Assembly: GCF_001513975.1 (NCBI RefSeq)
Contig: NZ_KQ947985.1
Location: forward strand, 434,001-498,000
DNA: 64,000 bases
Reading direction: 5' to 3'
Origin: Streptomyces curacoi
GTDB lineage: Bacteria; Actinomycetota; Actinomycetes; Streptomycetales; Streptomycetaceae
Part shown: positions 34,111 through 42,201 of the stretch, piece by piece
How the letters are laid out: every line of letters begins with the position of its first letter
How positions within the stretch are numbered: the first letter of the stretch is position 1
The notes under the pieces: generated by a model
The model's input: only the letters and a program-made list of their open reading frames with translations
The model's database searches: none
What the model was told of the DNA's origin: nothing
Position numbers and translations under genes: made by a program

Positions 34111-34612
34111 GCTGCTGGCCGGTACGCGCCGCAGCGCGGTGCATCTGGAGATGCGCGACGCGTACGGCGTCGGTGACGAAGCCGAGGAGTTCGAGCAGTT
34201 CAAGCAGACCGGCCACGTCGATCTCGACCCGACGGCGCAGTGGTGGCCCGGTTGGCTGGGCATGGTGCGGGAGGCCGTTGGCCGTGGCGTGGTGATGCGA
34301 CGGGCCCGGATCGTTTCCGAGCCCGTGACGGACTACATCCGGTGGGAGCACGCCGCCACCCCGCTGAACGTTGAGGCGGGCGAGCTGGTGCGCTGGCTGC
34401 CCCGTAGGCGGGCCGTGGACATCGCCCTGCCGGGAGCCGACTTCTGGCTGTTCGACGACCGTCTGGTGCAGTTCAACATCTTCACGGGGGACGGCGATTG
34501 GGCGGATCCGCCCAAGGAGTTCAGCGAGGACCCCGCCGTGGTCAAGCTGTGCTCCGACGCGTTCGAGGCCGTATGGGAGCGTGCCGTCGACCACGAGCAG
34601 TACACCGTCTGA
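34079..34612 (+). CDS. DUF6879 family protein
   Basis: A 177-residue soluble protein, starting MSQSGVPSFAELLAGTRRSA. Characteristic segments are HLEMRDAYGVGDEAEEFEQF, ARIVSEPVTDYIRWEHAATP and DFWLFDDRLVQFNIFTGDG. The family is widespread in Streptomyces next to Scr1-like XRE regulators and is thought to be a modulatory or toxin-antitoxin-like partner; the biochemical role is unknown. It overlaps the previous gene and lies 16 bp before the XRE gene, so the three are probably cotranscribed. Confidence 0.85.
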   Translation: MSQSGVPSFAELLAGTRRSAVHLEMRDAYGVGDEAEEFEQFKQTGHVDLDPTAQWWPGWLGMVREAVGRGVVMRRARIVSEPVTDYIRWEHAATPLNVEAGELVRWLPRRRAVDIALPGADFWLFDDRLVQFNIFTGDGDWADPPKEFSEDPAVVKLCSDAFEAVWERAVDHEQYTV

Positions 34613-34627
34613 CCCGCACCTCACCCC

Positions 34628-35476
34628 ATGCCCGCCTCCCCTTCGTCCAGCGCTCAAGCAGCCCGTGAAGCGCTCGCCGTACGCCTGACGCACCTGCGCA
34701 AGGACGCCGGCCTCACCGGGAAGGAACTGTCCGCCCGGTGCGGCTGGCACCCCGCGAAGACCACCCGCATCCAAAAGGGCGAGGTACAGCCCACCGACGT
34801 GGACATCCGCGCCTGGTGCGCTGCCTGTGACGCCGCCGACCAGGCCGACGACCTGATCGCCACGGCCCGAGCCGTCGACTTGATGTACGTGGAGTGGCGC
34901 AGGAACCACCGGACGGGCATGCGCAAGACTCAGGAGGACTTCTACGACCTCTACGCGCAAACCGGCGTCACACGCGCGTACGTCTCCAACGTCGTGCCTG
35001 GCTTCTTCCAGACTCCCGCCTACGCCACAGCCCTGATGGGGGCCATAACCGACTTCCAGGGCACCCCCAACGACGTCTCCGAGGCCGTCGCCGCCCGCGT
35101 CGCCCGGAGCCGGTTTCTGTACGAGGGCGGACACCGGTTCGTCGTGCTGATGGAGGAGTGCGTCCTGCGCTACCGGGTCGGCGACGCCGAGACGATGGCC
35201 GGACAGCTGAGGCATCTGCTGACCGTGATGCCGCTTCCTTCCGTCTCCCTGGGCATCATCCCCTTCACTGCGAAACGGACCATGTGGCCGCTGGAGGCGT
35301 TCTACCTCCATGACGCCACACGCAGCGTCGTGGAAACCCTCACCGCCGAGGTCAACGTCGTACAGCCGCGTGAACTCGCCGACTACCGCAAGGCGTTCGG
35401 GGAGCTGACCAAGATGGCCGTCCACGGCAACGCCGCCCGTGCATTGATCAACGCGGCGATCGGCTCCCTCGGATGA
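34628..35476 (+). CDS. XRE-family regulator with DUF5753 (Scr1-like) domain
   Basis: A 282-residue regulator. N-terminal HTH (VRLTHLRKDAGLTGKELSAR, HPAKTTRIQKGEVQPTDVDI), then the DUF5753 domain (about 100-280: YAQTGVTRAYVSNVVPGFFQ, RVARSRFLYEGGHRFVVLME, SLGIIPFTAKRTMWPLEAFY). It closes the DUF6879 module. It ends ~420 bp before the JmjC/AKR operon on the same strand; conservation of this order elsewhere would show whether it regulates that operon. Confidence 0.87.
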   Translation: MPASPSSSAQAAREALAVRLTHLRKDAGLTGKELSARCGWHPAKTTRIQKGEVQPTDVDIRAWCAACDAADQADDLIATARAVDLMYVEWRRNHRTGMRKTQEDFYDLYAQTGVTRAYVSNVVPGFFQTPAYATALMGAITDFQGTPNDVSEAVAARVARSRFLYEGGHRFVVLMEECVLRYRVGDAETMAGQLRHLLTVMPLPSVSLGIIPFTAKRTMWPLEAFYLHDATRSVVETLTAEVNVVQPRELADYRKAFGELTKMAVHGNAARALINAAIGSLG

Positions 35477-35896
35477 TATTGCGCAATTCTCCGCAATTTC
35501 GTTGAGGTGAAACTCCGGCTCTCCGTACGGTCGTTGGCGTCGCCGGGCAGGTCTAGGCTCCCCCTCGGCGGCAGGAGGAGAGTCCCGCCCGTATTCCCCA
35601 TGGCGGGCGGGGCGTCCCAACCCCGAGGAGACGACCCCGTGAGCGTCACGCCCAGACCCACTCCGCACGGAAGCCGACCTGGCGCTGGCGGATGCACGCA
35701 CGGAAGACATACGCGCACCGAGGAAGACCCCGCCCGGTGTGCCCAAGGGCAGCCCTGGGCGATACGGCGCCCGCTCGTGTCCCCCAAGGTGGGCCGGCGC
35801 CGCTCCAGATCCGCTGTCGGGAACCGACACAGCGGGTCTGCTCAAGACCTCTCGCTCCGGGTGAGCGGGAGCAAGCCGAGAGAACAGGAGTGCACG
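35477..35896 (+). other. 420-bp leader region of the candidate RiPP operon
   Basis: No convincing gene is seen. TTGCGCAA at 35479-35486, followed by a GCAATTTCG near-repeat, may be an operator. A hairpin with arms CCCGCCCG (35584-35591) and CGGGCGGG (35604-35611) lies in the middle. A GTG at 35639 after GAGGAGACGACCCC opens a frame that runs in phase into the 44-aa peptide gene, but its composition (Arg/Pro/Gly-rich) looks non-coding, so I treat the ATG at 35897 as the true start. The long leader could hold an untranslated regulatory RNA. Confidence 0.4.
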
Positions 35897-36031
35897 ATGC
35901 CTGAGAACGCCGTCATGCAGCCCGCCGAGGATGGACTGATCGTCTCCCGGAAGTTTATCGCCGCAGCCCGCTCCCGTGTCGACCAGCCGTCCGACGGCGG
36001 CTCGACCGGTGTCTCCGACTCCAACGACTGA
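35897..36031 (+). CDS. 44-aa candidate RiPP precursor peptide
   Basis: ATG at 35897 follows AACAGGAGTGCACG. The N-terminal half MPENAVMQPAEDGLIVSRKF, then IAAARSRVDQP, would be the leader. The C-terminal SDGGSTGVSDSND is rich in Ser, Asp, Asn and Gly and would be the core. There is no signal peptide and no Cys. It lies 15 bp before a JmjC oxygenase gene and heads a four-gene operon with oxidoreductase and kinase-fold proteins, the usual position of a RiPP precursor. It could instead be an unrelated small regulator; the precursor role is inference. Confidence 0.6.
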   Translation: MPENAVMQPAEDGLIVSRKFIAAARSRVDQPSDGGSTGVSDSND

Positions 36032-36046
36032 GCGGAGCCGACAGAA

Positions 36047-37216
36047 GTGACCGCCTTCTCACAGGTGGTCGAACGCCTCGGTGGGGACTTCCCCACCGAG
36101 GCCTTCGGCCGGACTTATCGCACCTGGCGCGGCGTCGGCGACTTCTCATCCATCCTGACGTGGGACGACCTCAACACCGTCATCGGCCGGGGACGCCTGG
36201 AACCGCCTCGCCTCCGACTGCACCGCGACGGGGAACTCATCCCGCCGCAGCGCTACGCCACCACCGTCACAACCCGCAGAAACGTGTTGTGGCAGCGCAT
36301 CCAGCCCGCGCGGCTGCACGGCCAACTCCATGACGGTGCCTCGCTGGTCCTGGACGCCGTGGATGAACTCCACCAGCCCGCCGAACGCTTGGCGCAGGCC
36401 CTCGAAGGCGTCCTTCGGGGGCGGGTCCAGATCAACGTGTACGCCTCCTGGACCCCGACGGAGGGCTTCGGTACCCACTGGGACGATCACGACGTCATCG
36501 TTGTCCAACTGGAAGGGGCCAAGCGGTGGCGTCTGTACGGACCGACCCGTATCAACCCGCTCCATCGGGACACTGAAGCTCCGGAGCCTCCGGCAGACGA
36601 GCCCCTCGAAGAAGTCGTCCTGCGCGCCGGCGACATGCTCTACCTGCCCCGGGGCTGGTGGCACGCGGTGGCGACCACCGAGGGCCGCTCCCTGCACCTG
36701 ACGTGCGGCCTCCAGACCACGACCGGCGTGGATCTGCTGGGCTGGCTCTCGGACCGGTTACGGACCTCCGAGACCGTACGTGCGCAGCTGCCCGTCTTCG
36801 CCCCGCCGCAGGAACAGGCCGCCTACCTCGAACTCCTCCGCAACGAAGTCACGGACGCCCTCCACGAGGGTGCGATCGCAGACTTCCTCAGCGCGCGAGA
36901 TGGCATCGAATCGGGTCGTCCCATGCCGTCACTGCCGTTCCTCGACGCCGTACCGGCGCGCGAGGACCTGCATGTCCGGCTCACCACCGCCCGAGCCCAG
37001 CTCACCGACAACGATCAGGGCCAGGTCATGCTCGTTGCCGGCGGTGAAGAGTGGACGTTCGCCCCGTCGGTACGCGCTGTGCTGTCCCCGCTCCTCGACG
37101 GCTCCTCGGCGCTGCTGGGGCACCTCGCGGACGCGAGCGGTCTCACCGTCGGACAGGTCGCCGGGCTCATCACCGAACTGGTCAACGCCAACGTTGCGGC
37201 GGTAAGCGAGCCATGA
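36047..37216 (+). CDS. JmjC/cupin-4 Fe(II)/2-oxoglutarate oxygenase
   Basis: A 389-residue oxygenase like the YcfD/NO66 ribosomal-oxygenase group. The cupin core carries the iron motif THWDDHDV (His144, Asp146) and the distal His206 in RGWWHAVATTEG; WRLYGP after LEGAKR and LYLPRG are family hallmarks. The C-terminal ~100 residues look like a winged-helix domain (LDGSSALLGHLADASGLTVG). Relatives hydroxylate Arg, His, Asp or Asn side chains in proteins. GTG at 36047 follows GCGGAG. The stop overlaps the next start as ATGA. The Asp/Asn-rich end of the adjacent 44-aa peptide is an attractive substrate. Confidence 0.85.
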   Translation: MTAFSQVVERLGGDFPTEAFGRTYRTWRGVGDFSSILTWDDLNTVIGRGRLEPPRLRLHRDGELIPPQRYATTVTTRRNVLWQRIQPARLHGQLHDGASLVLDAVDELHQPAERLAQALEGVLRGRVQINVYASWTPTEGFGTHWDDHDVIVVQLEGAKRWRLYGPTRINPLHRDTEAPEPPADEPLEEVVLRAGDMLYLPRGWWHAVATTEGRSLHLTCGLQTTTGVDLLGWLSDRLRTSETVRAQLPVFAPPQEQAAYLELLRNEVTDALHEGAIADFLSARDGIESGRPMPSLPFLDAVPAREDLHVRLTTARAQLTDNDQGQVMLVAGGEEWTFAPSVRAVLSPLLDGSSALLGHLADASGLTVGQVAGLITELVNANVAAVSEP

Positions 37217-38097
37217 ACCCCGACCTCGCCCTGGGGACGTACCGGTGCCGGGACGTCCCGCAGGCGGCCATCCACGCGGTCGCCTGCGGGGCATCCTGGA
37301 TCGACACCGCCCCCAACTATCACCACGGCCGCGCCCAGGCCCATCTCCAACCCGTGTTCGCCGGGAACCGGGATCTGCGGGTCTCGACGAAGGTCGGCTT
37401 CTTCACCCCCGACATCGCGACAGCCGCCGGCGACGCCGGAGTCCTCACACCGGCCGAAGCCGATTCAGGCCATTGCCTTACTCACCGCTACGTCGCCTGG
37501 CAGAGCCGCCGCAACGCCGCGGAGCTGGGCCACACGCCGGACCTCGTCTTCGTCCACAACCCCGAACAAGCCGCCCGACCTCACGACGCCATCGCCAGCG
37601 CCTTCACCGCTCTCGAAGTCGAAGCCCGCGCTGGACGGATCGGCGGCTACGGCGTCGCCACCTGGACCGGGTTCGAAGGCGCGTTCAGCGTCGCTGACCT
37701 TCTCGACATCGCCACCCGTTGCGGAGGCCCCGGCCATCACCTGGCCGCCGTCCAGCTCCCTGTCTCGCTGGTCATGCTCAAACCGGTCGCGCAGGCCCTG
37801 GGCGGCATCGGCCCGCTCGCCGAGGCGATCGCGGCTGGCCTGGACACATTTGCTTCCGCCCCTTTGCATGGCGGAGAGCTCCCCTCCATGGTCACCGACG
37901 AACTCGTCCACCTCATTGACCCGGGCTCCACCCCGGCCGACGCCGCACTGCGTGTCACCGCGTCCGCCCCAGGGGTGAAACGCATCCTCCTGGGATCCGG
38001 GCGTGCGCAACACTGGGAGGCCGCCCAGCGCGCCCTCGCTCTGCCTCCGCTCTCGGACAAGACCCTGCACGAGGTGATCGATGTTCTCGGCGCCTGA
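37213..38097 (+). CDS. Aldo/keto reductase
   Basis: A 294-residue NADPH-dependent TIM-barrel oxidoreductase. The catalytic tetrad is visible: Asp and Tyr in WIDTAPNYHHG, Lys in VSTKVGF, His in LVFVHNPEQ. The C-terminal cofactor region reads APGVKRILLGSGRAQHWEAA. ATG at 37213 overlaps the JmjC stop by 4 bp, and its own end overlaps the kinase-fold gene by 17 bp, so the order is translationally coupled. In a peptide-modifying pathway it could reduce a carbonyl made by the oxygenase; alternatively it acts on a free small molecule. Confidence 0.85.
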   Translation: MNPDLALGTYRCRDVPQAAIHAVACGASWIDTAPNYHHGRAQAHLQPVFAGNRDLRVSTKVGFFTPDIATAAGDAGVLTPAEADSGHCLTHRYVAWQSRRNAAELGHTPDLVFVHNPEQAARPHDAIASAFTALEVEARAGRIGGYGVATWTGFEGAFSVADLLDIATRCGGPGHHLAAVQLPVSLVMLKPVAQALGGIGPLAEAIAAGLDTFASAPLHGGELPSMVTDELVHLIDPGSTPADAALRVTASAPGVKRILLGSGRAQHWEAAQRALALPPLSDKTLHEVIDVLGA

Positions 38098-38927
38098 CCA
38101 CGCCACCGCCCAGCGCATGCGTACCGCCAGGGCTTTCGTGTGCACCACCCTCACCCTGACCGACCTCGCCGAGAAACCCGTCTGGGGCTACGCCGGCCGG
38201 ACCCTCTCCGGCGCCGTAACAAGCGCGCAGGGCACCGGCTGGCTCCGAGTCGTCGCGGAGCGCCTCGACACGGCGCACGGGAAACTCTGGGACGGCCCCA
38301 AGACCGCCCAGCAGCTGCTTCCTCCCGAGATCCCCCGCCCCGTCCTCCACCATGTCCACGACTGGGAGGCCGCCGACTGGGCCTACCGGGCGGAGCTGTA
38401 TCAGCACACGGACGCCACTGTCGTCTCCCGCACACCGGTCCTCGAACACGGTCCGGCCCTCCCTGATGCATGGTGGGCGCAGCTGCGGACGGCACTCGAC
38501 TCCCTTGCGGAAGCCCCCACCGAACGCATCGCGGTACGCGAGGAGTACATCCGCCGAGCCGTTCCCCGATACACGGGTCGGGACGTCGATGAGATCGAAT
38601 GGTGCACCGCTCACGGCGATTTCCACTGGTCAAACCTCGGCGGGCCCGACCTCACCATCCTCGACTGGGAGGGGCTGGGGCCGAGCCCCGGTCGCCTTCG
38701 ACGCCGCCCAGCTTTATCTCTACTCTCTCCACGCCCCCGCCACGGCAGCACGAGTGCGGGAGACTCTCACACACATCCTCGACACACCGGCCGCACGCGT
38801 GGCAGTACTGACCGTCTGCGCCCAGGTGATCCAGGCCGCCGACCGCACGCCGTTCTACCAAGAGCTGATGGGTCCGGTGAAGGAGTACCTGGACGCGACA
38901 TACAAAAGGCGGACATCAAGTGCCTAA
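38081..38927 (+). pseudogene. Aminoglycoside-phosphotransferase-fold protein, frameshifted near the catalytic end
   Basis: ATG at 38081 encodes MFSAPDHATAQRMRTARAFV. The kinase catalytic loop CTAHGDFHWSNLGGPDLTI and metal site LDWEGLG are intact. At about 38677 an extra C (GGGGCCGAGCC where GGGGCGAGCC is expected) shifts the frame; the proper continuation RAPVAFDAAQLYLYSLHAPA runs to the stop at 38925-38927 in the next frame. As encoded, the protein would run to 38962 with a scrambled tail. Either a recent mutation or a sequencing error explains it. APH-fold kinases phosphorylate small molecules, and in class V lanthipeptide pathways they act on Ser/Thr of peptides. Confidence 0.75.
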
Positions 38928-38998
38928 CCCCCCGACCCTCGGCGCACGATCGCACGGCATGAGGGCAGGCACCGACTCGTACAGGGCGTCGGTGGAGA

Positions 38999-39217
38999 TC
39001 AGATGCTGGGAGGTGCAACGGCGGGGTTGATCTGGCCTCTGCGTATTGCTTGGAGGAGGTGGGTGAGTGGGGCGCGGGTGGTGGTGAGGATCGTGGCGGG
39101 GTCGTCGGACTCGCGGAGGTGGAGGGTGGTGGGAGTGCCGGCCGCGAGTTCGACGCAGGTGTTGCCCTCGCCTCCGCCGGAGAACGTGGACTTCTGCCAG
39201 AGGATGGCCTGAGTCAT
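38999..39217 (-). CDS. DUF397 protein
   Basis: A 72-residue protein with the DUF397 hallmark ILWQKSTFSGGGEGNTCVEL followed by TTLHLRESDDPATILTTTRA. It lies 9 bp after the XRE gene on the same strand. It belongs to the BldB-like small partner family of XRE/DUF5753 regulators. Confidence 0.88.
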   Translation of the reverse strand: MTQAILWQKSTFSGGGEGNTCVELAAGTPTTLHLRESDDPATILTTTRAPLTHLLQAIRRGQINPAVAPPSI

Positions 39218-39226
39218 GTGGGCGCC

Positions 39227-40078
39227 TCACAGTTCCTTCGTGATGCGGTGGATGAAGTCCCGTGACGCCGTGGGGTCCAGCGACGCCTTCTCCACCTTAC
39301 GGAAGAGTGTTCGCAGCCGTTTCAACTGTGCTTCTGCATCAATGAACATGATTCCGATGGGGGCGTCACGGAGCCCAGTGTCCAGTTGGGGCACCGGACC
39401 TCCCATGTACACCATTGAGGCGTCGGCGCCGGCGAAGCCGTCCTGATCGGTCGGAATGACACGTACGGTGACGTGTCCTCGCTCGATCTGGTCCAGGATC
39501 AGGCGGAGTTGGGCCAGGGACGTCTGGCGGTCGGCCACGCGGATACGAAGGGCGAACTCGTGCACGATTGTCTCGTACGGGGTCGGGCTGTCACCTTCGA
39601 TGACGGCACGTCGCCTCATCCGGTGTTCAACCCGTGGCGCCAGTTCGCTCTCAGGCAGCTCCGGACGCATGTATCCGAAGACAGCGCGTGCGTAGTCCGG
39701 GGTCTGGAGGAGCCCGGGAACATGGGTGATTACGACTTCCTGCAGGAACGTCGCATGATGCTCCGCCTCTGCCACGTCCAAGTTCACCTGCGGTAGGACT
39801 CCTCTGTACTCGTCCCACCAGCCCCGCGTGCGGTCGGTTGCGATGGCCACCAGGGCATCGATCAGCTCCTGGTCTGTGCAGGCGCAGTGAGCTGCCAGCC
39901 TGCGCAGCCGCTCCTCGCTGATCGCGGAACTGCCGGCTTCGATCTGACTCATGTGCGCCGAGCTCGACCCTAGGAGCGCGGCCACCTCCTTGGCCGGCTT
40001 CCCCGCTGCTTCCCGGAGTTTGCGCAGCTCTGAGCCCAGGCGTACCTGTCGTGCTGTGGGCTGGCTCCGCATGGTCAT
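39227..40078 (-). CDS. XRE-family regulator with DUF5753 domain (WhiJ-like)
   Basis: A 283-residue regulator: HTH at about residues 15-65 (LGSELRKLREAAGKPAKEVA, SSSAHMSQIEAGSSAISEER), then DUF5753 (about 85-280: VVITHVPGLLQTPDYARAVF, YETIVHEFALRIRVADRQTS). Start ATG 40078 (MTMRSQ), with GAGAGGCAG about 12 bases upstream; ATG 40072 is an alternative. With the DUF397 gene and the divergent RsbW-like gene at 40289 it makes the three-part whiJ/abaA-type locus of Streptomyces, linked elsewhere to control of development and antibiotic production. Confidence 0.88.
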   Translation of the reverse strand: MTMRSQPTARQVRLGSELRKLREAAGKPAKEVAALLGSSSAHMSQIEAGSSAISEERLRRLAAHCACTDQELIDALVAIATDRTRGWWDEYRGVLPQVNLDVAEAEHHATFLQEVVITHVPGLLQTPDYARAVFGYMRPELPESELAPRVEHRMRRRAVIEGDSPTPYETIVHEFALRIRVADRQTSLAQLRLILDQIERGHVTVRVIPTDQDGFAGADASMVYMGGPVPQLDTGLRDAPIGIMFIDAEAQLKRLRTLFRKVEKASLDPTASRDFIHRITKEL

Positions 40079-40288
40079 CCGAGTAACTGCCTCTCTGGGA
40101 CTCCACGTTCGGATGTCAGATTACGCGAGGCAGTTGCGCGGGTAGTAATTTCTACCCTACGTTCAGTGATGCGGCGCACACGCTACGGAACGCAGAGCTC
40201 GGAAGCGCACCGCTCCGTCCTGCTATGACGGCTGCGGCAATGACACCGGCCCGGAAATCAACTCCCCTCCCCTCGAAGGAGCAGACGC

Positions 40289-40705
40289 ATGCCCGAAACA
40301 GAAGCCACCGAAGCCTGGGAGTACTCCCTCTCCATCCCCCACGACCCCCGAGCCGTCACAGTCTGTCGCCGAACCCTCCGCCTGATCCTGACCATGCACG
40401 GACTCATCCGCCTCGCTGACACCGCCGAACTCCTCGCGGCGGAGCTGATCTCCAACGCCGTACTCCACACGAAGGGCCCCGCCATCCTCCGAGTCCGCTG
40501 GTCGGCCGGTGTCCTGCGTATCGGTGCCTGGGATGCGGATCCCGAACCGCCCGATCCGACTCGCGAGTTGCCCCTCCTGGACGACACCGAGCACGGCCGT
40601 GGCCTCGCCCTCGTACGGGCCTGCGCCGACCTGTGGGGCTGGCAGCCGCTGGCGAGGAACGGGAGTCGGGGCAAGTACGTGTGGTGTGACCTCGTCGCGG
40701 CGTAG
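40289..40705 (+). CDS. RsbW-like ATP-binding (HATPase) regulatory kinase
   Basis: A 138-residue GHKL-fold protein. The N box is ELLAAELISNAVLHT; the G1 region (LRIGAWDADPEPP) and G2 loop (TEHGRGLALVRACAD) follow, ending RGKYVWCDL. These are hallmarks of anti-sigma-factor Ser kinases without a sensor domain. In Streptomyces such genes often stand beside XRE/DUF397 pairs, as here. Its partner could be an anti-anti-sigma factor not in this window. Confidence 0.87.
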   Translation: MPETEATEAWEYSLSIPHDPRAVTVCRRTLRLILTMHGLIRLADTAELLAAELISNAVLHTKGPAILRVRWSAGVLRIGAWDADPEPPDPTRELPLLDDTEHGRGLALVRACADLWGWQPLARNGSRGKYVWCDLVAA

Positions 40706-40739
40706 TTCGTTGATCACTTCGTATGGAAACGGGGTGCGG

Positions 40740-41467
40740 ATGGTCAGTTCGTCGCACGAGGGTCTGCATCAGCTCTGCATCCCGATTCCCGAACCACGCG
40801 AGTTCGCGGTCCTCAACGCGGACCTGACGGAGATCGAGCCGGTCGAGCGACGTGTGGACACGCTGTTGCAGGCGGAGACGGACGAAGGGACGTACCTGCT
40901 GGTCGTCGAGTCCCAAGGGAAGCGGGACGACGACAAGCGAAGCAGGGCGTATTACCTCTCGTATCTGTACGCGAAATATCGCTGGGAGCCGGTGCTGATC
41001 GTCCTCACCCAGAGCAAGTCCACCGCGCGCTGGGCGGCACAGCCGATCCGTCTGGGCCTGCCCGGTTGGCACTCGCTCACCGTACGACCGTTGGTGCTGG
41101 GCCCGGAGAACGTGCCGCTCATTGCCGATGAGGCGGAAGCCAAACGGGATGTGTTCCTCGCAGCGTTCTCGTCGAGTCATGCCTGGTCGATGCCCGGGCG
41201 AGGCAGATCTGGAAGGAGCTGATGATGCCGGTGAACTACTTCTTCCGGCATGAGGTCGCCGAGAAGGTCCGTGAAGAAGGCCGGGAAGAGGGCATCGAGC
41301 AGGAACGCGTCTCGATGATCCTCCGGATCCTCGACTGGCGCGGCATCCCGGTCCCGGATGCCGTTCGTGACCGGGTGAAGGCCTGTTCCGACTTGGATCA
41401 GCTCGAGGTCTGGGCCGAGCGGGCGGTCCACGCGACGATCGTGGAGGATCTGTTCGTCGACGACTGA
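40740..41467 (+). pseudogene. Decayed PD-(D/E)XK/Rpn-type nuclease-like gene
   Basis: The frame from ATG 40740 starts MVSSSHEGLHQL and passes directly to PREFAVLNADLTEIEPVERR, skipping about 20 residues present in relatives as I remember them. The core TYLLVVESQGKRDDDKRSRA and AYYLSYLYAKYRWEPVLIVL is intact (Glu-x-Gln-Gly-Lys nuclease-like motif). Around 41175 about 60-70 residues are missing and the frame shifts: the terminal part (CLVDARARQIWKELMMPVNY, then FFRHEVAEKVREEG) is read in another phase to the stop at 41467. It appears inactivated by two deletions. Confidence 0.65.
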
Positions 41468-41540
41468 GTCCGACTCGACGGCCGGACACACGGAACAACC
41501 CCCGTACCGCAGTCGCTGCCCGGCCGTGCGCCGGGGCCGT

Positions 41541-41999
41541 TCAGTAGCGCACTGCCCTGCCCACCTCTGCCCGCACCTCCCCGCCCAGGTCACGGGTGCT
41601 GCGTGCGGTGCCCTTCTCCGTGCCGCCCGCCGGTACGTCCGGCACGGTTGCCACGGTCGCGTCGAGCAGGTTGCCGTCCGCGTCGCGGAAGTCGACCTGT
41701 ACGGCGAAGGACTTCGTCGAGCCGGTCGTGTTCCGCGCGGTGATCTCCACCTCGGTGCGGCCGTCCCCGTCGGTCGTCGGCTCGCCCAGCCGGACCGCGT
41801 CCTTGGCGTCGACGCCGCCCTTGATGTCGTCCAGCCGGCGGCCCGCCTCCGCTGTCGCCGAGGCGAAGGCGGACGCCGCCCTGCTCGCCACCGAGGAGGG
41901 CGTGTCCTCGTCGGTGCAGGACGTCAGGGTGGCGGCGACCACTGCGGCGGTCGTCGTGAGGATCGCGGCGGTCGTCCACCGCGTACGGTGACCGGGCAT
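41541..41999 (-). CDS. Small lipoprotein with an FxLYD/Ig-like domain
   Basis: A 152-residue lipoprotein starting MPGHRTRWTTAAIL behind GGAGGCGCC. The lipobox is ATLTSC. A Ser/Ala-rich spacer precedes a beta-sandwich segment (DGRTEVEITARNTTGSTKSF, AVQVDFRDADGNLLDATVAT) that fits FxLYD-like extracellular domains. It ends in EVRAEVGRAVRY. Unknown function. Confidence 0.75.
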   Translation of the reverse strand: MPGHRTRWTTAAILTTTAAVVAATLTSCTDEDTPSSVASRAASAFASATAEAGRRLDDIKGGVDAKDAVRLGEPTTDGDGRTEVEITARNTTGSTKSFAVQVDFRDADGNLLDATVATVPDVPAGGTEKGTARSTRDLGGEVRAEVGRAVRY

Positions 42000-42201
42000 G
42001 GCGCCTCCAGCGGGTGCGTTCCGGCGCGCGTCGGAACCTGTGCGTCCGGGTTCCTCCAGTGAAGATCCGTACGCCTGCGCCCGCAGCCCGGACATCACTC
42101 GATCGGCCTTTCTCCCCTGGTGGCCGCCTCCCGGCGCGCGGATGGTCGTACCGACCGCAGAACACGACCGCGGAACACGCGAGAAGTGGGGTACGGCAGC
42201 C

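Noticed and set aside
35639..35896. In-frame N-terminal extension of the 44-aa peptide from GTG 35639
   Set aside because: The extension is Arg/Pro/Gly/Ser-rich and looks non-coding, while ATG 35897 has its own AGGAG site. Kept as an alternative only.
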